A program made the translations under genes and the position numbers. The notes beneath the pieces were generated by a model. That model was given only the letters and a program-made list of their open reading frames with translations. It searched no databases and was not told the DNA's origin. From Paracoccaceae bacterium (GTDB lineage: Bacteria > Pseudomonadota > Alphaproteobacteria > Rhodobacterales > Rhodobacteraceae), in contig JALQTL010000450.1 in the NCBI GenBank assembly GCA_023260935.1, forward strand, positions 1 through 17,833: 17,833 nt of DNA, written 5' to 3'. Every line of letters begins with the position of its first letter. Positions within the stretch are counted from its first letter, which is position 1. Of the stretch, positions 1-8,362 are shown in pieces.

Positions 1-1
1 C

Positions 2-616
2 GTGCTGCTGCTCGACGAGATGGAGAAGGCACATCCGGATGTCTACAACATCCTGCTGCAGGTCATGGACCACGGCAAGCTGACCGATCACAACGGCCGG
101 CAGGTGGATTTCCGCAATGTCATCCTGATCATGACATCGAACGCGGGCGCGTCTGACATGCAGAAAGCGGCAATCGGCTTTGGCCGTGACCGGCGGACGG
201 GCGAAGATACCGCAGCCATCGAACGGACCTTCACGCCGGAATTCCGCAACCGTCTGGATGCGGTGATTTCCTTCGCCCCGCTGTCCAAGGAAATCATCCT
301 GCAGGTGGTGGAAAAATTCGTTCTGCAGCTTGAAGCGCAGTTGCTCGACCGTGGCGTTCACATCGAACTGACCCCGGAGGCCGCGGCATGGCTGGGCGAA
401 CGCGGCTATGATGACAAGATGGGCGCACGGCCGCTGGGCCGGGTGATCCAGGAACACATCAAGAAGCCGCTGGCCGAAGAACTTTTGTTCGGCCGCTTGA
501 TGAAGGGCGGCGTCGTGCGGGTGGCGTTGAAGGACGACCAGATCGAACTTCAGATCGCCGAGCCGCAGAAACCGCGTCTGACCGGATCGAAGCCGCCCCT
601 GCTGACGGCGGAATAA
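2..616 (+). CDS. clpA: ATP-dependent Clp protease ATP-binding subunit ClpA, C-terminal part (5' truncated)
   Basis: This is the last 204 codons of ClpA, the AAA+ unfoldase that feeds substrates to ClpP in the cytoplasm. The gene enters from the left edge, so the N domain, the first AAA+ module and the D2 Walker A lie outside. Visible in order are Walker B (LLLDEMEKAHPD, residues 2-13 of the fragment), sensor 1 (MTSNAG, 44-49), an IGF loop (58-60) of the type that docks into ClpP, the arginine-finger region (FRNR, 81-84), and the sensor-2 GARPLGR motif (141-147) in the C-terminal small domain. The IGF loop and the absence of a ClpB-like middle sequence in what is visible favour ClpA over ClpB. 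The tail is a short Pro/Leu-rich stretch. A strong terminator follows 21 bases after the stop. clpS may lie upstream but cannot be seen. Confidence 0.95.
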   Translation: MLLLDEMEKAHPDVYNILLQVMDHGKLTDHNGRQVDFRNVILIMTSNAGASDMQKAAIGFGRDRRTGEDTAAIERTFTPEFRNRLDAVISFAPLSKEIILQVVEKFVLQLEAQLLDRGVHIELTPEAAAWLGERGYDDKMGARPLGRVIQEHIKKPLAEELLFGRLMKGGVVRVALKDDQIELQIAEPQKPRLTGSKPPLLTAE

Positions 617-637
617 ACCTCAGGGACGAAACGGAAA

Positions 638-669
638 GGCCCCCGCGCAACGGCTCGGGGGCCCTTTTT
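638..669 (+). terminator. Rho-independent terminator after clpA
   Basis: A perfect 8-bp stem, GGCCCCCG (638-645) with CGGGGGCC (656-663), encloses a 10-nt loop and is followed by CC and then TTTTT (665-669). It ends clpA transcription. The stem is also readable in the opposite direction, where the T-tract is only TTT, so it may weakly terminate the converging minus-strand OmpA-like gene that stops at 699. Confidence 0.85.
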
Positions 670-698
670 CTGCGGCAATCCAAGCACGGGGCGCAGGG

Positions 699-2396
699 TC
701 AGCGCTCGGTCAGCTTCAGTTCGATCCGCCGGTTCTGGGCCCGGGCTTCTTCGCTGTCACCCGGCGCCACGGGGCGGTATTCGCCAAAACCGGTGGCGGC
801 CAGCCGGTCTGGCGGAAAGCCAAGTTGGTTCTGCATGAAACGCACCACAGACAGGGCCCGCGCCTGTGACAGTTCCCAGTTATCGGCAAATTCGCCAAAG
901 CCCGACAGGGGCACGTTGTCGGTATGCCCATCGACCCGGATGATCCAATCGATCCCAGCCGGAATTTCGCCGCGGATTTCATTCAGTATTTCAACCACAC
1001 TGGCAATCTGCGCCATCCCTTCGGGCGCCAGATCGGCCGAGCCGGGTTGAAACAGCACCTCGCTGGAAAATACGAAGCGGTCCCCCACCACGCGCACGCC
1101 TTCCCGGCCGGACAGCAACTGGCTGAGTTGCCCGAAGAATTCGCTGCGGAATTTTTCCAGATTGGCTTTTTCCTGTTCCAGCCGCTTGCGCTCTGCCTCT
1201 TCCAGTTCGGCCCGCCGGCGCTGTTCGGATGCCACCTGCGCCAGTGCCGCGTTTAACTGGTTGCCCATCGACGAAAGTTGCACCTGCGCGGCCGCATCCC
1301 GCGCTTGCGCATCATCCAGAACGGCCTGCAAGGAACCCAGCTGCGCCCGCAGCGCGGCGATCTGTTCGTTCAGAAGCGCCACCCGTTGCGCACCCTCGAT
1401 CACCTTCTGCTGCTCGGCCGTCAGGGCACGCTCGGCCGCCGCAAGCGCGGCCTCGCGCCGGTTGGCTTCGCTGACGGCCTTGACCGCATCGGTCTGGGTG
1501 GCGGCCAGCAAGGTCAGCGTTTCTTCGGCCCGCCGGCGCTGTTCTTCCAGCGCAAGGGTCATCGAAGTCAACTCCTCATCCGCAGACGCAAGGCGCGCGC
1601 GCAGGGCTTCCAGCGCCGCCGCATCCACCAGACGCGCCTCTTCCTCTGCCGATAGCCGGGTCTGGGCGGCTTGCAGATCGGCACGCGTCGCGGCAAGGGC
1701 AGCGCCTTCTTTCGCCGCCTTGGCCTGAAGATCGGCAACCAGCGCCTCCAGCGCCTCGCGCCGAGCTGCGGCAAGGCGGGCGGCCTCGGCACTGGCGTCA
1801 ACCTCTTCACGGGCCTTGGCCAGCGCCAGATCCAGCGCCTCTTTTTCACTAATGAGGCGGGCCTGCGCGGCTTCCAGATCGGCAAGGCTGGCCGCAAGGC
1901 CTTCGGCCCGGGCAAGTTCCGTATCGCGCGCCCCTTCAGCCGCCACCAGCCGCGCGGTCAGGCCCGCAACCTCGGCCTGGGCGGCATCGCGATCGGCCAG
2001 CAGGCTGGCGACCTGCGCCTCGAAACTGGCGATCCGCGCCGACGCCTGGGCCAGCTCTGCCTCGCGGGCGGAAAGCTGGGCGGTCAGCGCCGTAATGGTG
2101 GAAGCCTGCTGCTCTCCCTGGGCCGTGGCTTCGGCCAGACTGGCCCGAAGCGAGCCGACTTCGCTGCGCAACTCGCCAACCTTGCGCCGTTCCAGACCCA
2201 GCGCATCAGCCAGTTGCAAGACCTGATCGGTCAGGCTGTCCAATTCGCTGTCTTGTGTGGTGATGGTTTCTTGCAGCACCGACTGCATGACGGTGAAGAT
2301 GGTCAGCACGAACATCAGCACCATCAGAAGCGTTGTTACCGCATCGACAAATCCGGGCCAGATGATCGCGTTGTCCCTGCGGCGCGACAGACGCAT
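699..2396 (-). CDS. OmpA/MotB-like peptidoglycan-binding protein with long coiled coil
   Basis: A 565-residue inner-membrane protein. A short basic N terminus precedes one membrane helix (about 15-38) with an aspartate at its entrance (WPGFVDA, Asp18). This is the position of the proton-binding aspartate in MotB, ExbD and ZorB. Residues about 42-430 are an Ala/Glu/Arg/Leu-rich coiled coil, and 449-565 form an OmpA-family peptidoglycan-binding domain with DGHTDNVPL (489-497), NWELSQARA (507-515) and RAQNRRIEL (552-560). It starts 3 bases after the stop of the upstream MotA-like gene, so the two are probably co-transcribed and form one complex. By family knowledge, such pairs use ion flow to drive motion or force transfer to the cell wall. 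The specific job of this pair is not known to me. It is neither a canonical flagellar MotB nor TolR, being far too long. Confidence 0.85.
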   Translation of the reverse strand: MRLSRRRDNAIIWPGFVDAVTTLLMVLMFVLTIFTVMQSVLQETITTQDSELDSLTDQVLQLADALGLERRKVGELRSEVGSLRASLAEATAQGEQQASTITALTAQLSAREAELAQASARIASFEAQVASLLADRDAAQAEVAGLTARLVAAEGARDTELARAEGLAASLADLEAAQARLISEKEALDLALAKAREEVDASAEAARLAAARREALEALVADLQAKAAKEGAALAATRADLQAAQTRLSAEEEARLVDAAALEALRARLASADEELTSMTLALEEQRRRAEETLTLLAATQTDAVKAVSEANRREAALAAAERALTAEQQKVIEGAQRVALLNEQIAALRAQLGSLQAVLDDAQARDAAAQVQLSSMGNQLNAALAQVASEQRRRAELEEAERKRLEQEKANLEKFRSEFFGQLSQLLSGREGVRVVGDRFVFSSEVLFQPGSADLAPEGMAQIASVVEILNEIRGEIPAGIDWIIRVDGHTDNVPLSGFGEFADNWELSQARALSVVRFMQNQLGFPPDRLAATGFGEYRPVAPGDSEEARAQNRRIELKLTER

Positions 2397-2399
2397 GGC

Positions 2400-3626
2400 C
2401 TATCGCCCCAGCCCGGTGCGGGCCAGTTGCCGTACGGCTGCTGTCAGCGCGGTCAGATCGGCGCGCAGGTCGGCAATGCTTTCCTGCCGGCCGGCGGCGA
2501 TTTCTTCAAGAATGCGCAGAAGCTGCACATCGATCGACCGCAGGCGCATGCGCGCCTCGGCATCCGAAGCAAGCCCGCTTTCCGCCGACCCCATGGCGGC
2601 AATCAACCTTTCCTGCCCTTCGGCAATCCGCGCCAAAGCGGCGGCCTGCCCGGATTCGGCCTGCATCCGTTCGGCAAGGATGGCAAGCGCGCCGGTCAGT
2701 TCCGCAAGCTGGGCATCGGTGCGCGCCCGTGCCGTTTCGGCCTGCACCGCCAGCGATTGCAGCACATCCATCTGCTGGGCCATCTGGTCCAGTGCCACCC
2801 CAACGCCCGCAGCAACCGACTCGCCCTCCCCCTCGCCGTCACCGCTGGAAAAGCCCAACCGGGTGATCGATGACAGCCATTCTTCAAGCTCGCGGTAAAA
2901 GCGGTTCTGGCCATGGCCGGCAAAAAGCTCCAGCAAACCCACGACCAGCGAACCGGCAAGCCCAAGCAGCGAGGACGAAAAGGCCGTACCCATGCCGCCG
3001 AGCTGGGATTCAAGCCCCCCCAGCAGCTTGCCAAAGACCGACATCCCGCCTTCACCTTCGGCCGGGGCCAAGGATCGGATGGTTTCCACAACCGCCGGAA
3101 CCGTGGTTGCAAGGCCATAGAAGGTGCCCAGCAGCCCCAGAAAGATCAGCAGGTTTGTAAGATAGCGGGTGATATCGCGCGCTTCATCAATACGGGTTGC
3201 CACCGATTCAAGAATCGACCGCGAGGAGCTGGCGGAAATCTGCATCTGCGCCCCGCGGGACCGCAACAGCGATGCCAGCGGCGCCAGAAGCCGGGGCGGG
3301 CGGTGCAACTGATGCCCCCGCGCCTCGGTCACGAAACCTTCAATCCAGCTGACGGACTGAACAAGGATCACCACCTGCCAAAAACAGGTCAGTACCCCCA
3401 GCAGGAAAACAAAGGCGATGAACCCGTTGAGCCAGAGGTTCGACAGGAAAACCTCGGCCACCTGGGCGTGGATCAGCCATGCCCCCGCCGCGACAAGCCC
3501 GCTGATTACCAGCATGGTGACAATCTGCTGGATCGGCTGGCTGAACGTGGGCGCCACGCGCAATCGCGGCACCCCCCTGGGTTCAGTCCTTGGCCCGGAA
3601 GGAATACCGGCCTTTGTCTTTTCCAT
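2400..3626 (-). CDS. MotA/TolQ/ExbB-like membrane protein, channel partner of the OmpA-like protein
   Basis: A 408-residue protein with four predicted membrane helices at about 34-53, 66-92, 156-182 and 211-237. The third contains LTNLLIFLGLLGTFYGL and the fourth a small-residue-rich LLGLAGSLVVGLLE, the signature layout of the MotA/ExbB channel family. After the last helix, roughly 170 residues of acidic then coiled-coil-like sequence form a cytoplasmic tail, longer than in ExbB or TolQ and reminiscent of ZorA. The ATG at 3626 was chosen because an in-frame extension upstream to 3809 would run into the neighbouring gene, has non-family composition and lacks a good ribosome site. It is the first gene of a two-gene operon with the OmpA-like gene, 3 bases apart. 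The function is inferred as a proton-driven stator-like unit. Its substrate or target is unknown. Confidence 0.82.
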   Translation of the reverse strand: MEKTKAGIPSGPRTEPRGVPRLRVAPTFSQPIQQIVTMLVISGLVAAGAWLIHAQVAEVFLSNLWLNGFIAFVFLLGVLTCFWQVVILVQSVSWIEGFVTEARGHQLHRPPRLLAPLASLLRSRGAQMQISASSSRSILESVATRIDEARDITRYLTNLLIFLGLLGTFYGLATTVPAVVETIRSLAPAEGEGGMSVFGKLLGGLESQLGGMGTAFSSSLLGLAGSLVVGLLELFAGHGQNRFYRELEEWLSSITRLGFSSGDGEGEGESVAAGVGVALDQMAQQMDVLQSLAVQAETARARTDAQLAELTGALAILAERMQAESGQAAALARIAEGQERLIAAMGSAESGLASDAEARMRLRSIDVQLLRILEEIAAGRQESIADLRADLTALTAAVRQLARTGLGR

Positions 3627-3715
3627 CAGGCGCTGCCTGCCCGTTTGTTCTGCCCAAGGGCACAATAAGCGACAGTCCGCAGAAATTCCAAGGAAAAGCC
3701 GATGGGCCCGCCGCG

Positions 3716-4255
3716 TCAGCCCCCGGCGAGGGCCCGCACCCGCCGGGCCAGCCAGTTCAGGTCTTTGTCGGCAATTCCCAGATCTGCCAGATGCGCGGCG
3801 GTAGACCACAGGTAATCACGGTTGGGCCCCCGCCCGCCCACGGCCCGCGCAATGATCTGGGCCTGTGTTTCCAGATCCAGCCCACCGCAATACTGCACAT
3901 GCTGGGGATCGATCACATAGCACAGCGCCCGCACCGTGCCGCCCCCGGCCAGATCGGCGGAAAGCCAGGTTTCCAGATAGGCGCTTGAGATCAGTTCACG
4001 TTCGCGCAGCAGGGCCAGCGTTGCTTCCTCGGCCCCGTCGACCACGCGAAAGGCCACGCCATCGCAACACGCGCCTTCCGCCGCATCCAGTGCCAGAACC
4101 AGCCCCGGTTCGGTTTCCGACCCGCGATGATGGATCGACCGCATGCAAAACGACCGGTGCCACCCCTGCACGCGCGCCACCCGTGCTTCGGCCACCGGAA
4201 ATTCCGGGTTCCAGATCAGCGATCCGTATCCAAAGACCCACATTGTCTCGGGCAA
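3716..4255 (-). CDS. Gamma-glutamylcyclotransferase, ChaC family (glutathione-specific type)
   Basis: A 179-residue protein with the diagnostic N-terminal FGYGSLIWNP (8-17) that binds the gamma-glutamyl group. The RERELISSAY segment (84-93) aligns with the RREM...Y region of bacterial ChaC, making Glu87 the likely catalytic base. ChaC enzymes cleave glutathione in the cytosol to 5-oxoproline and Cys-Gly. The chosen start is a TTG at 4255, because a clear GGAGG lies about 9 bases upstream. The next in-frame ATG at 4243 would be 21 bases from that site. The stop lies 89 bases upstream of the MotA-like start, so co-transcription with that operon is possible. It is divergent from the DUF2125 gene, with only 64 bases between for two promoters. 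No substrate-specificity proof is available from sequence alone. Confidence 0.88.
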   Translation of the reverse strand: MPETMWVFGYGSLIWNPEFPVAEARVARVQGWHRSFCMRSIHHRGSETEPGLVLALDAAEGACCDGVAFRVVDGAEEATLALLRERELISSAYLETWLSADLAGGGTVRALCYVIDPQHVQYCGGLDLETQAQIIARAVGGRGPNRDYLWSTAAHLADLGIADKDLNWLARRVRALAGG

Positions 4256-4319
4256 GTGACTGGCCCTCCTGCTTCCCGCCCTCTAAACAGCAATCGAGGC
4301 GGAAAGAAAAGGTTGCTCC

Positions 4320-5312
4320 ATGCGGGTTCTGATCTGGGTTTCGGTGGTGCTGGTGGCGCTTTGGTCGGGCTACTGGTTTGTCGGCCAGCGGGCGGTTGAC
4401 CGCGCCACGGAAGGCTTTTTCCAATCCGCCAGCCGGCAGGGCCTTGTGGCGGAAAAGGCCGGGCACCGGGTGGCGGGCTTTCCCAACCGGTTCGACCTGA
4501 CCATTGACGCGCCGCATCTGGCCGACCCGGTCAAGGGGCTGGACTGGTCGGCGCCCTTTGTGCAGATCCTGTCACTTTCCTACAAACCCTGGCATGTGAT
4601 CCTGGCCTTTCCGCCCGAACAGGTGCTGACCACGCCGCGGGATCGGCTGACGATCGCCTCTGACGGGAAGTTGCAGGCCAGCCTTGTGGTGACACCCGGC
4701 CCGGATCTGGCGCTGGACCGGACCACGCTGGTGGGAACGGGCCTTGCGGTGACGGCGGAAGATGGCGCGCGCCTGACGGCCGAGGAACTGCGCTTTGCCA
4801 CAAGGCTGGACCCGACGCGGACAAACAGCCATGAAATCGGGCTGGAGGTGACGGGGATTGCCCCCGACCCAGGCCTGACCGCTGCCCTGCCTGACCTGCC
4901 GCCCGCCATTGACCGGATCCGGCTGGATGCCTTTGCCGGCTTTTCCGCCCCGATTGATCGGCATGCCCGCCAGACACGGCCAGACTTGACCGCCTTCACC
5001 CTGCGCGAGGCGGTGCTGGCATGGGGCGCCCTGACGGTTTTCGTGAAGGGTGATCTGGTGTTTGACCGCGGCGTGCCGGACGGCCGGCTGGATGTGCGGA
5101 TCGAAGGCTGGCGGCATCTGGTGGGGCTGATGACGGCCACGGGCCTGATCAAGCCAGAGGTCGCGCCAACGGTAGAACGCATGCTGGAAACCCTTGCCGC
5201 ACAATCGGGCGATGGCACGGCGCTGAACCTGCCACTTGCCTTTAACGCCGGGCAGATGCGACTTGGACCGCTGCCCCTTGGCCCCGCGCCCTGGCTGGTT
5301 CAGCGGCAGTAG
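4320..5312 (+). CDS. DUF2125 domain-containing protein, probable membrane-anchored periplasmic protein
   Basis: A 330-residue protein with one N-terminal hydrophobic helix (about 4-23, ending in WSGYWFV), which is an uncleaved anchor or signal sequence. The rest is rich in beta-strand-like sequence. Early motifs such as GFPNRFDL (about 54-61) and the repeated 'V/I-x-G-x-L-x-hydrophobic' pattern match the DUF2125 family of alphaproteobacteria, for which I know no established function. AAAAGG lies 7 bases ahead of the ATG. The gene ends 13 bases inside the 3' end of the convergent extensin-like gene, so both messages overlap at their tails. The family name is recognised by eye and the cell location is inferred. 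Confidence 0.8.
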   Translation: MRVLIWVSVVLVALWSGYWFVGQRAVDRATEGFFQSASRQGLVAEKAGHRVAGFPNRFDLTIDAPHLADPVKGLDWSAPFVQILSLSYKPWHVILAFPPEQVLTTPRDRLTIASDGKLQASLVVTPGPDLALDRTTLVGTGLAVTAEDGARLTAEELRFATRLDPTRTNSHEIGLEVTGIAPDPGLTAALPDLPPAIDRIRLDAFAGFSAPIDRHARQTRPDLTAFTLREAVLAWGALTVFVKGDLVFDRGVPDGRLDVRIEGWRHLVGLMTATGLIKPEVAPTVERMLETLAAQSGDGTALNLPLAFNAGQMRLGPLPLGPAPWLVQRQ

Positions 5313-6217
5313 GGGCCATTGCGATAGCGGGCCACATCGTAGTGCAGGTGGTCTTCGTGAAAGCCATCCGATCCGGGGCCAAGCGTGGTGCCGAAGATGC
5401 CACATGCTGCCTTGTGCGCCTGGCGCATCTTACGGTCAAAGCCGCCCAGCACGGAAACCTCCTTTCCGTTAGAAAAGACGAAGCCGGAAATATCGATGGC
5501 ATTGCCGCGGCCATGTTCGGAAATGCGGCTGCCGCGCTGGTTGTTGCGGGGCCGGCAGGCATAGCTGGCCGCCACCTTCAACTCTACCACCCTGCCCTTG
5601 CCATAGACCGGTTCCACTGCCTTTGACACCCAGCTTTTCAGGGCGCGCGCGGTATCGCAGGTAACCGTGGCGCCGGTTGACAGCCGGATGCCATTGATCG
5701 CGGTCACCCGGACCGGATCAGCGATGCCGCAGCCCTTGACCTTGCCCTTGATCGGGGCCAGCGGCTCGCCCCTTATTGCGGGATCGCCGCAGATCGACCC
5801 CTTGACCGGTGCTGCCGCCCGTTTCGATGGCCGGTCACGCACTGCCGCCGCTTCCTTGGGCGACGCCATCCCTTCAGGTCGGCGCGATGGCCGCAGAAAG
5901 CCGAAAAGGCCGCGGGTCTGCGGCGCGGGCGCGGGCGCCGCCTGAGCGCCGGCTTCGGCTTGCGGGCTGCCGGTCTGGCCAAGGGGCGGCGGCATCAGCA
6001 GACCAGTCGGGCGCGCCCGGGGACGCAGTGTCATTGGAAGCGCAACCGGCTCGGCAGCGGCAATTGGCGCCGCCAAGGGGGGCTGGCCACTTGAGGGCGG
6101 GGGGGAAAGGGCCGGCTTTGCCATGGGCCGGATGGATGTGCCGGGTGCTTCGGCAAAGGCCACACCCGCCACCAGCCACAACAGCGTGGCAAGCCGCAGG
6201 GGGCCGCCCGAACGCAT
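5300..6217 (-). CDS. Extensin-like family protein (secreted, M15-like metal-site motif)
   Basis: A 305-residue protein. A signal peptide (1-22, ending VAFA) is followed by a Pro/Ala-rich linker (about 27-110) and then the extensin-like C-terminal domain (about 140-305). The domain carries SEHGRGNAID (233-242) and GFHEDHLHYD (286-295). The H...D and HxxHxH spacing resembles the zinc ligands of D,D-carboxypeptidases and hedgehog-type M15 folds, suggesting a periplasmic peptidoglycan or polysaccharide role, which is inference. Four or more cysteines in the domain could form disulfides. The ATG overlaps the TGA of the upstream dehydrogenase by one base (TGATG), so translation is coupled and the gene is the last of the hisC operon. 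The name 'extensin-like' is a family label and does not imply a plant-like wall protein. Confidence 0.85.
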   Translation of the reverse strand: MRSGGPLRLATLLWLVAGVAFAEAPGTSIRPMAKPALSPPPSSGQPPLAAPIAAAEPVALPMTLRPRARPTGLLMPPPLGQTGSPQAEAGAQAAPAPAPQTRGLFGFLRPSRRPEGMASPKEAAAVRDRPSKRAAAPVKGSICGDPAIRGEPLAPIKGKVKGCGIADPVRVTAINGIRLSTGATVTCDTARALKSWVSKAVEPVYGKGRVVELKVAASYACRPRNNQRGSRISEHGRGNAIDISGFVFSNGKEVSVLGGFDRKMRQAHKAACGIFGTTLGPGSDGFHEDHLHYDVARYRNGPYCR

Positions 6218-7149
6218 CAGTCCTTGCCTTGTCCGGCCGCGGGAACAGACCGGCCGAAATCGGGGGCCGATGTATCCTGGCCGGCCTCGATGATGCCACG
6301 CCGAATGGCGCGGGTGCGGGTGAAATAGGCATGCAGGTGATCGCCATCACCCATGCGGATCGCACGTTGCAGCACGAAAAGCTCTTCCGTGAAGCGGCCA
6401 AGGATATCCAGCACGGCGTCCTTGTTCGTCAGAAACACATCGCGCCACATTACCGGGTCGCTGGCGGCGATGCGCGTCAGATCGCGGAAACCGCCAGCGG
6501 AATACTTTACCACTTCGGAATTCGATACCCGCCGCATGTGTTCGGCAACGCCCACCATCGTATAGGCAATCAGATGCGGCGTGTGGCTGGTAACGGCCAG
6601 CACCAGATCATGATGGGCCACATCCATTTCGTCGACATTGGCACCCATGCCTTCCAAAAGCCGCCGCAGCCGTGCCACGGCTTCCGGATCGGCCCCTTGC
6701 AGCGGCGTCAGAAGCCACCAGCGGTTGCGGAACAAGGTGGCAAAGCCGGACCTTGGCCCTGAATGTTCGGTGCCGGCAATCGGGTGGCCGGGAATGAAAT
6801 GTACGCCCTGCGGAATGTGTGGGCCAACCGCCTCAACCACCGCCGCCTTGACCGACCCCACATCCGTGACCGTGGCACCGGGCTGAAGATGTGGTGCAAT
6901 TTCAGCCGCTATCTGGCCCATCACCCCGACCGGCACGCACAAAACCACCAGATCGGCGCCCTTCACCGCCTCTGCCGCCGTGGCAAAGACCTCGTCACAG
7001 AAAAGGCTGCGCGCGATTTCCCGGGTTTCAGCCGATTTGGCATGCCCGACAATCTGACCGGCCAGCCCGAACTGGCGCATGGCATGGGCCATGGAACTGG
7101 CAATCAGGCCAAGGCCGATCAGGGCAACGCGGTTATAGATCACCGTCAT
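6217..7149 (-). CDS. Prephenate/arogenate dehydrogenase family protein
   Basis: A 310-residue NAD(P)-dependent oxidoreductase of tyrosine biosynthesis, which oxidatively decarboxylates prephenate and/or arogenate. The N-terminal Rossmann motif is GLGLIASS (12-19), with Ala where the family usually has Gly (GLGLIGSS). The substrate-side motif HPIAGTEHSGP (122-132) is present, as are TSHTPHLIAY (188-197) and DPVMWRDVF (231-239), all typical of TyrA dehydrogenases without a fused chorismate mutase. The ATG at 7149 overlaps the hisC stop as ATGA and has AAGGGG just upstream. A longer in-frame start at 7194 lies inside hisC and is not needed. The order hisC then dehydrogenase is a common alphaproteobacterial pairing, because HisC-type aminotransferases can also act on aromatic precursors. 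Prephenate versus arogenate specificity cannot be read from this sequence. Confidence 0.92.
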   Translation of the reverse strand: MTVIYNRVALIGLGLIASSMAHAMRQFGLAGQIVGHAKSAETREIARSLFCDEVFATAAEAVKGADLVVLCVPVGVMGQIAAEIAPHLQPGATVTDVGSVKAAVVEAVGPHIPQGVHFIPGHPIAGTEHSGPRSGFATLFRNRWWLLTPLQGADPEAVARLRRLLEGMGANVDEMDVAHHDLVLAVTSHTPHLIAYTMVGVAEHMRRVSNSEVVKYSAGGFRDLTRIAASDPVMWRDVFLTNKDAVLDILGRFTEELFVLQRAIRMGDGDHLHAYFTRTRAIRRGIIEAGQDTSAPDFGRSVPAAGQGKD

Positions 7150-8231
7150 TTCAACCCCTTGAACTGCCCGACGGCATGGGCCACGCGGCGGCACGACGCT
7201 TCGTCGCCCACGGTGATGCGCAGGCAGTTGGGCAGGTTGTAGCCGGCCACGCGGCGCACGATCAGGCCCTGTGCCTGAAGGAATTCATCGCAGGCCTCGG
7301 CCTCTTCCACGCTGCCAAAGCGGGCCAGCACGAAATTAGCCATGCTGATGTCGGACGGAACCCCGATTTCGGCAAGCGCCTCGGCCAGCCAATGCCGCAT
7401 GCGGGCGTTTTCTGTCCGGCACTTTGTCACCCATTCCTGATCGCGCACCGCGGCCTCGGCGGTTTCAAGCTGTGTGTTGGACAGGTTGAAGGGCCCGCGG
7501 ATGCGGTTCAGCACATCAATGATATGGCGCGGCCCATAGCCCCAGCCGATGCGAAGGCCGCCAAGGCCGTAGATCTTGGAAAAGGTGCGGGTGACAAAGA
7601 CATTCTCGCGCGCGGTGGCAAGCCCCGCCCCGCCATCATAGCCTTCGACATATTCCGCATAAGCCCCGTCGATCACCAGAATCGCCTGTTTGGGCAGGCC
7701 TTCGGCCAGACGCTCCATTTCGGCGGGAGAGATCATGGTGCCGGTGGGGTTATTGGGATTGGCGATGAAGACCAGTTTCGTGCGGTTCGTGCAGGCCTTC
7801 AGGATGGCATCTACATCGGTCATCCGCTCACGCTCTGGCACTTCAACCGGGGTCGCCCCGACCGCCAGCGTATTGATGCGATACATCAGAAAGCCGTGTT
7901 CTGTGAACACCACCTCATCCCGCGGGCCGGCATAGGCCTGGCACAGGAAAGTGATGATCTCATCCGAGCCGACGCCGCAGATGATGCGGTCGGCGTCAAG
8001 GTGATGCACTTCGCCAATGGCTTCGCGCAGCGCCTTGTGGTCTGTGTTGGGATAGCGGTGCAGATTGTGCACCGTCTTGGCGAAGGCCTCCTTGGCCTTG
8101 TCGGACGGGCCGAAGGGGTTTTCGTTCGAGCTGAGCTTGACCGCATTGGCCACGCCCGCCACATGCGCCTTGCCGCCCTGATAAAGGGCAATGTCAAGAA
8201 TGCCGGGTTGAGGGCGGATGGTTTCGTTCAT
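7146..8231 (-). CDS. hisC: Histidinol-phosphate aminotransferase
   Basis: A 361-residue class-I/II PLP aminotransferase that converts imidazole-acetol phosphate and glutamate to histidinol phosphate in histidine synthesis. It may also transaminate aromatic precursors. Visible are the substrate-side LSSNENPFGPS (33-43), ANPNNPTGT (157-165), DGAYAEY (188-194) with the cofactor-contacting Asp188, the PLP lysine Lys219 in TRTFSKIYGLGGLRIGW (214-230), and the phosphate-binding Arg227. Length is normal for HisC. The ATG has GGAG 7 bases upstream. It is the first gene of a three-gene operon, with a 4-base overlap into the prephenate dehydrogenase gene. The operon begins about 80 bases past the rpsD terminator, so it must have its own promoter there, although I see no convincing boxes. 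Confidence 0.94.
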   Translation of the reverse strand: MNETIRPQPGILDIALYQGGKAHVAGVANAVKLSSNENPFGPSDKAKEAFAKTVHNLHRYPNTDHKALREAIGEVHHLDADRIICGVGSDEIITFLCQAYAGPRDEVVFTEHGFLMYRINTLAVGATPVEVPERERMTDVDAILKACTNRTKLVFIANPNNPTGTMISPAEMERLAEGLPKQAILVIDGAYAEYVEGYDGGAGLATARENVFVTRTFSKIYGLGGLRIGWGYGPRHIIDVLNRIRGPFNLSNTQLETAEAAVRDQEWVTKCRTENARMRHWLAEALAEIGVPSDISMANFVLARFGSVEEAEACDEFLQAQGLIVRRVAGYNLPNCLRITVGDEASCRRVAHAVGQFKGLK

Positions 8232-8312
8232 GGCGCGGCTCCAGCTTGTGCGCGCGTTCTAGCGGGCAAGCGCGCCCAAGGCCAGTGGGATAATCGGCGC
8301 AGCAGCCAAAGC

Positions 8313-8340
8313 AAAAGGGGCCGCCCGAAAGGACAGCCCC
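8313..8340 (-). terminator. Rho-independent terminator after rpsD
   Basis: Read on the minus strand, a 10-pair stem (including two G-U pairs) is formed by 8340-8331 and 8326-8317 around a TTTC loop, followed by TTTT (8316-8313). It begins 22 bases after the rpsD stop and separates rpsD from the hisC operon. Confidence 0.8.
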
Positions 8341-8362
8341 TGCAAAGCCATATCGCGAAAGA

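Noticed and set aside
1278..1655. Repeat array in the coiled-coil region of the OmpA-like gene
   Set aside because: The apparent repetition of GCC/GAG-type codons reflects Ala/Glu/Arg-rich heptads, with no exact repeat unit or spacing. It is not a CRISPR or tandem repeat.
1671..2873. 400-codon open frame on the plus strand opposite the MotA/OmpA-like pair
   Set aside because: It is antisense to two genes with clear domains, and its Gln/Gly/Arg-rich sequence looks like a frame shadow.
699..3626. Zorya anti-phage defence system
   Set aside because: The pair looks like ZorA/ZorB, but the genes on either side are clpA and a ChaC enzyme, and no ZorC, ZorD or ZorE-like gene is present. Defence function is not supported by context.
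3627..3809. Longer form of the MotA-like protein starting at 3809
   Set aside because: The extra 61 residues are Arg/Gly/Cys-rich, overlap the 3' end of the ChaC gene, and do not resemble the family.
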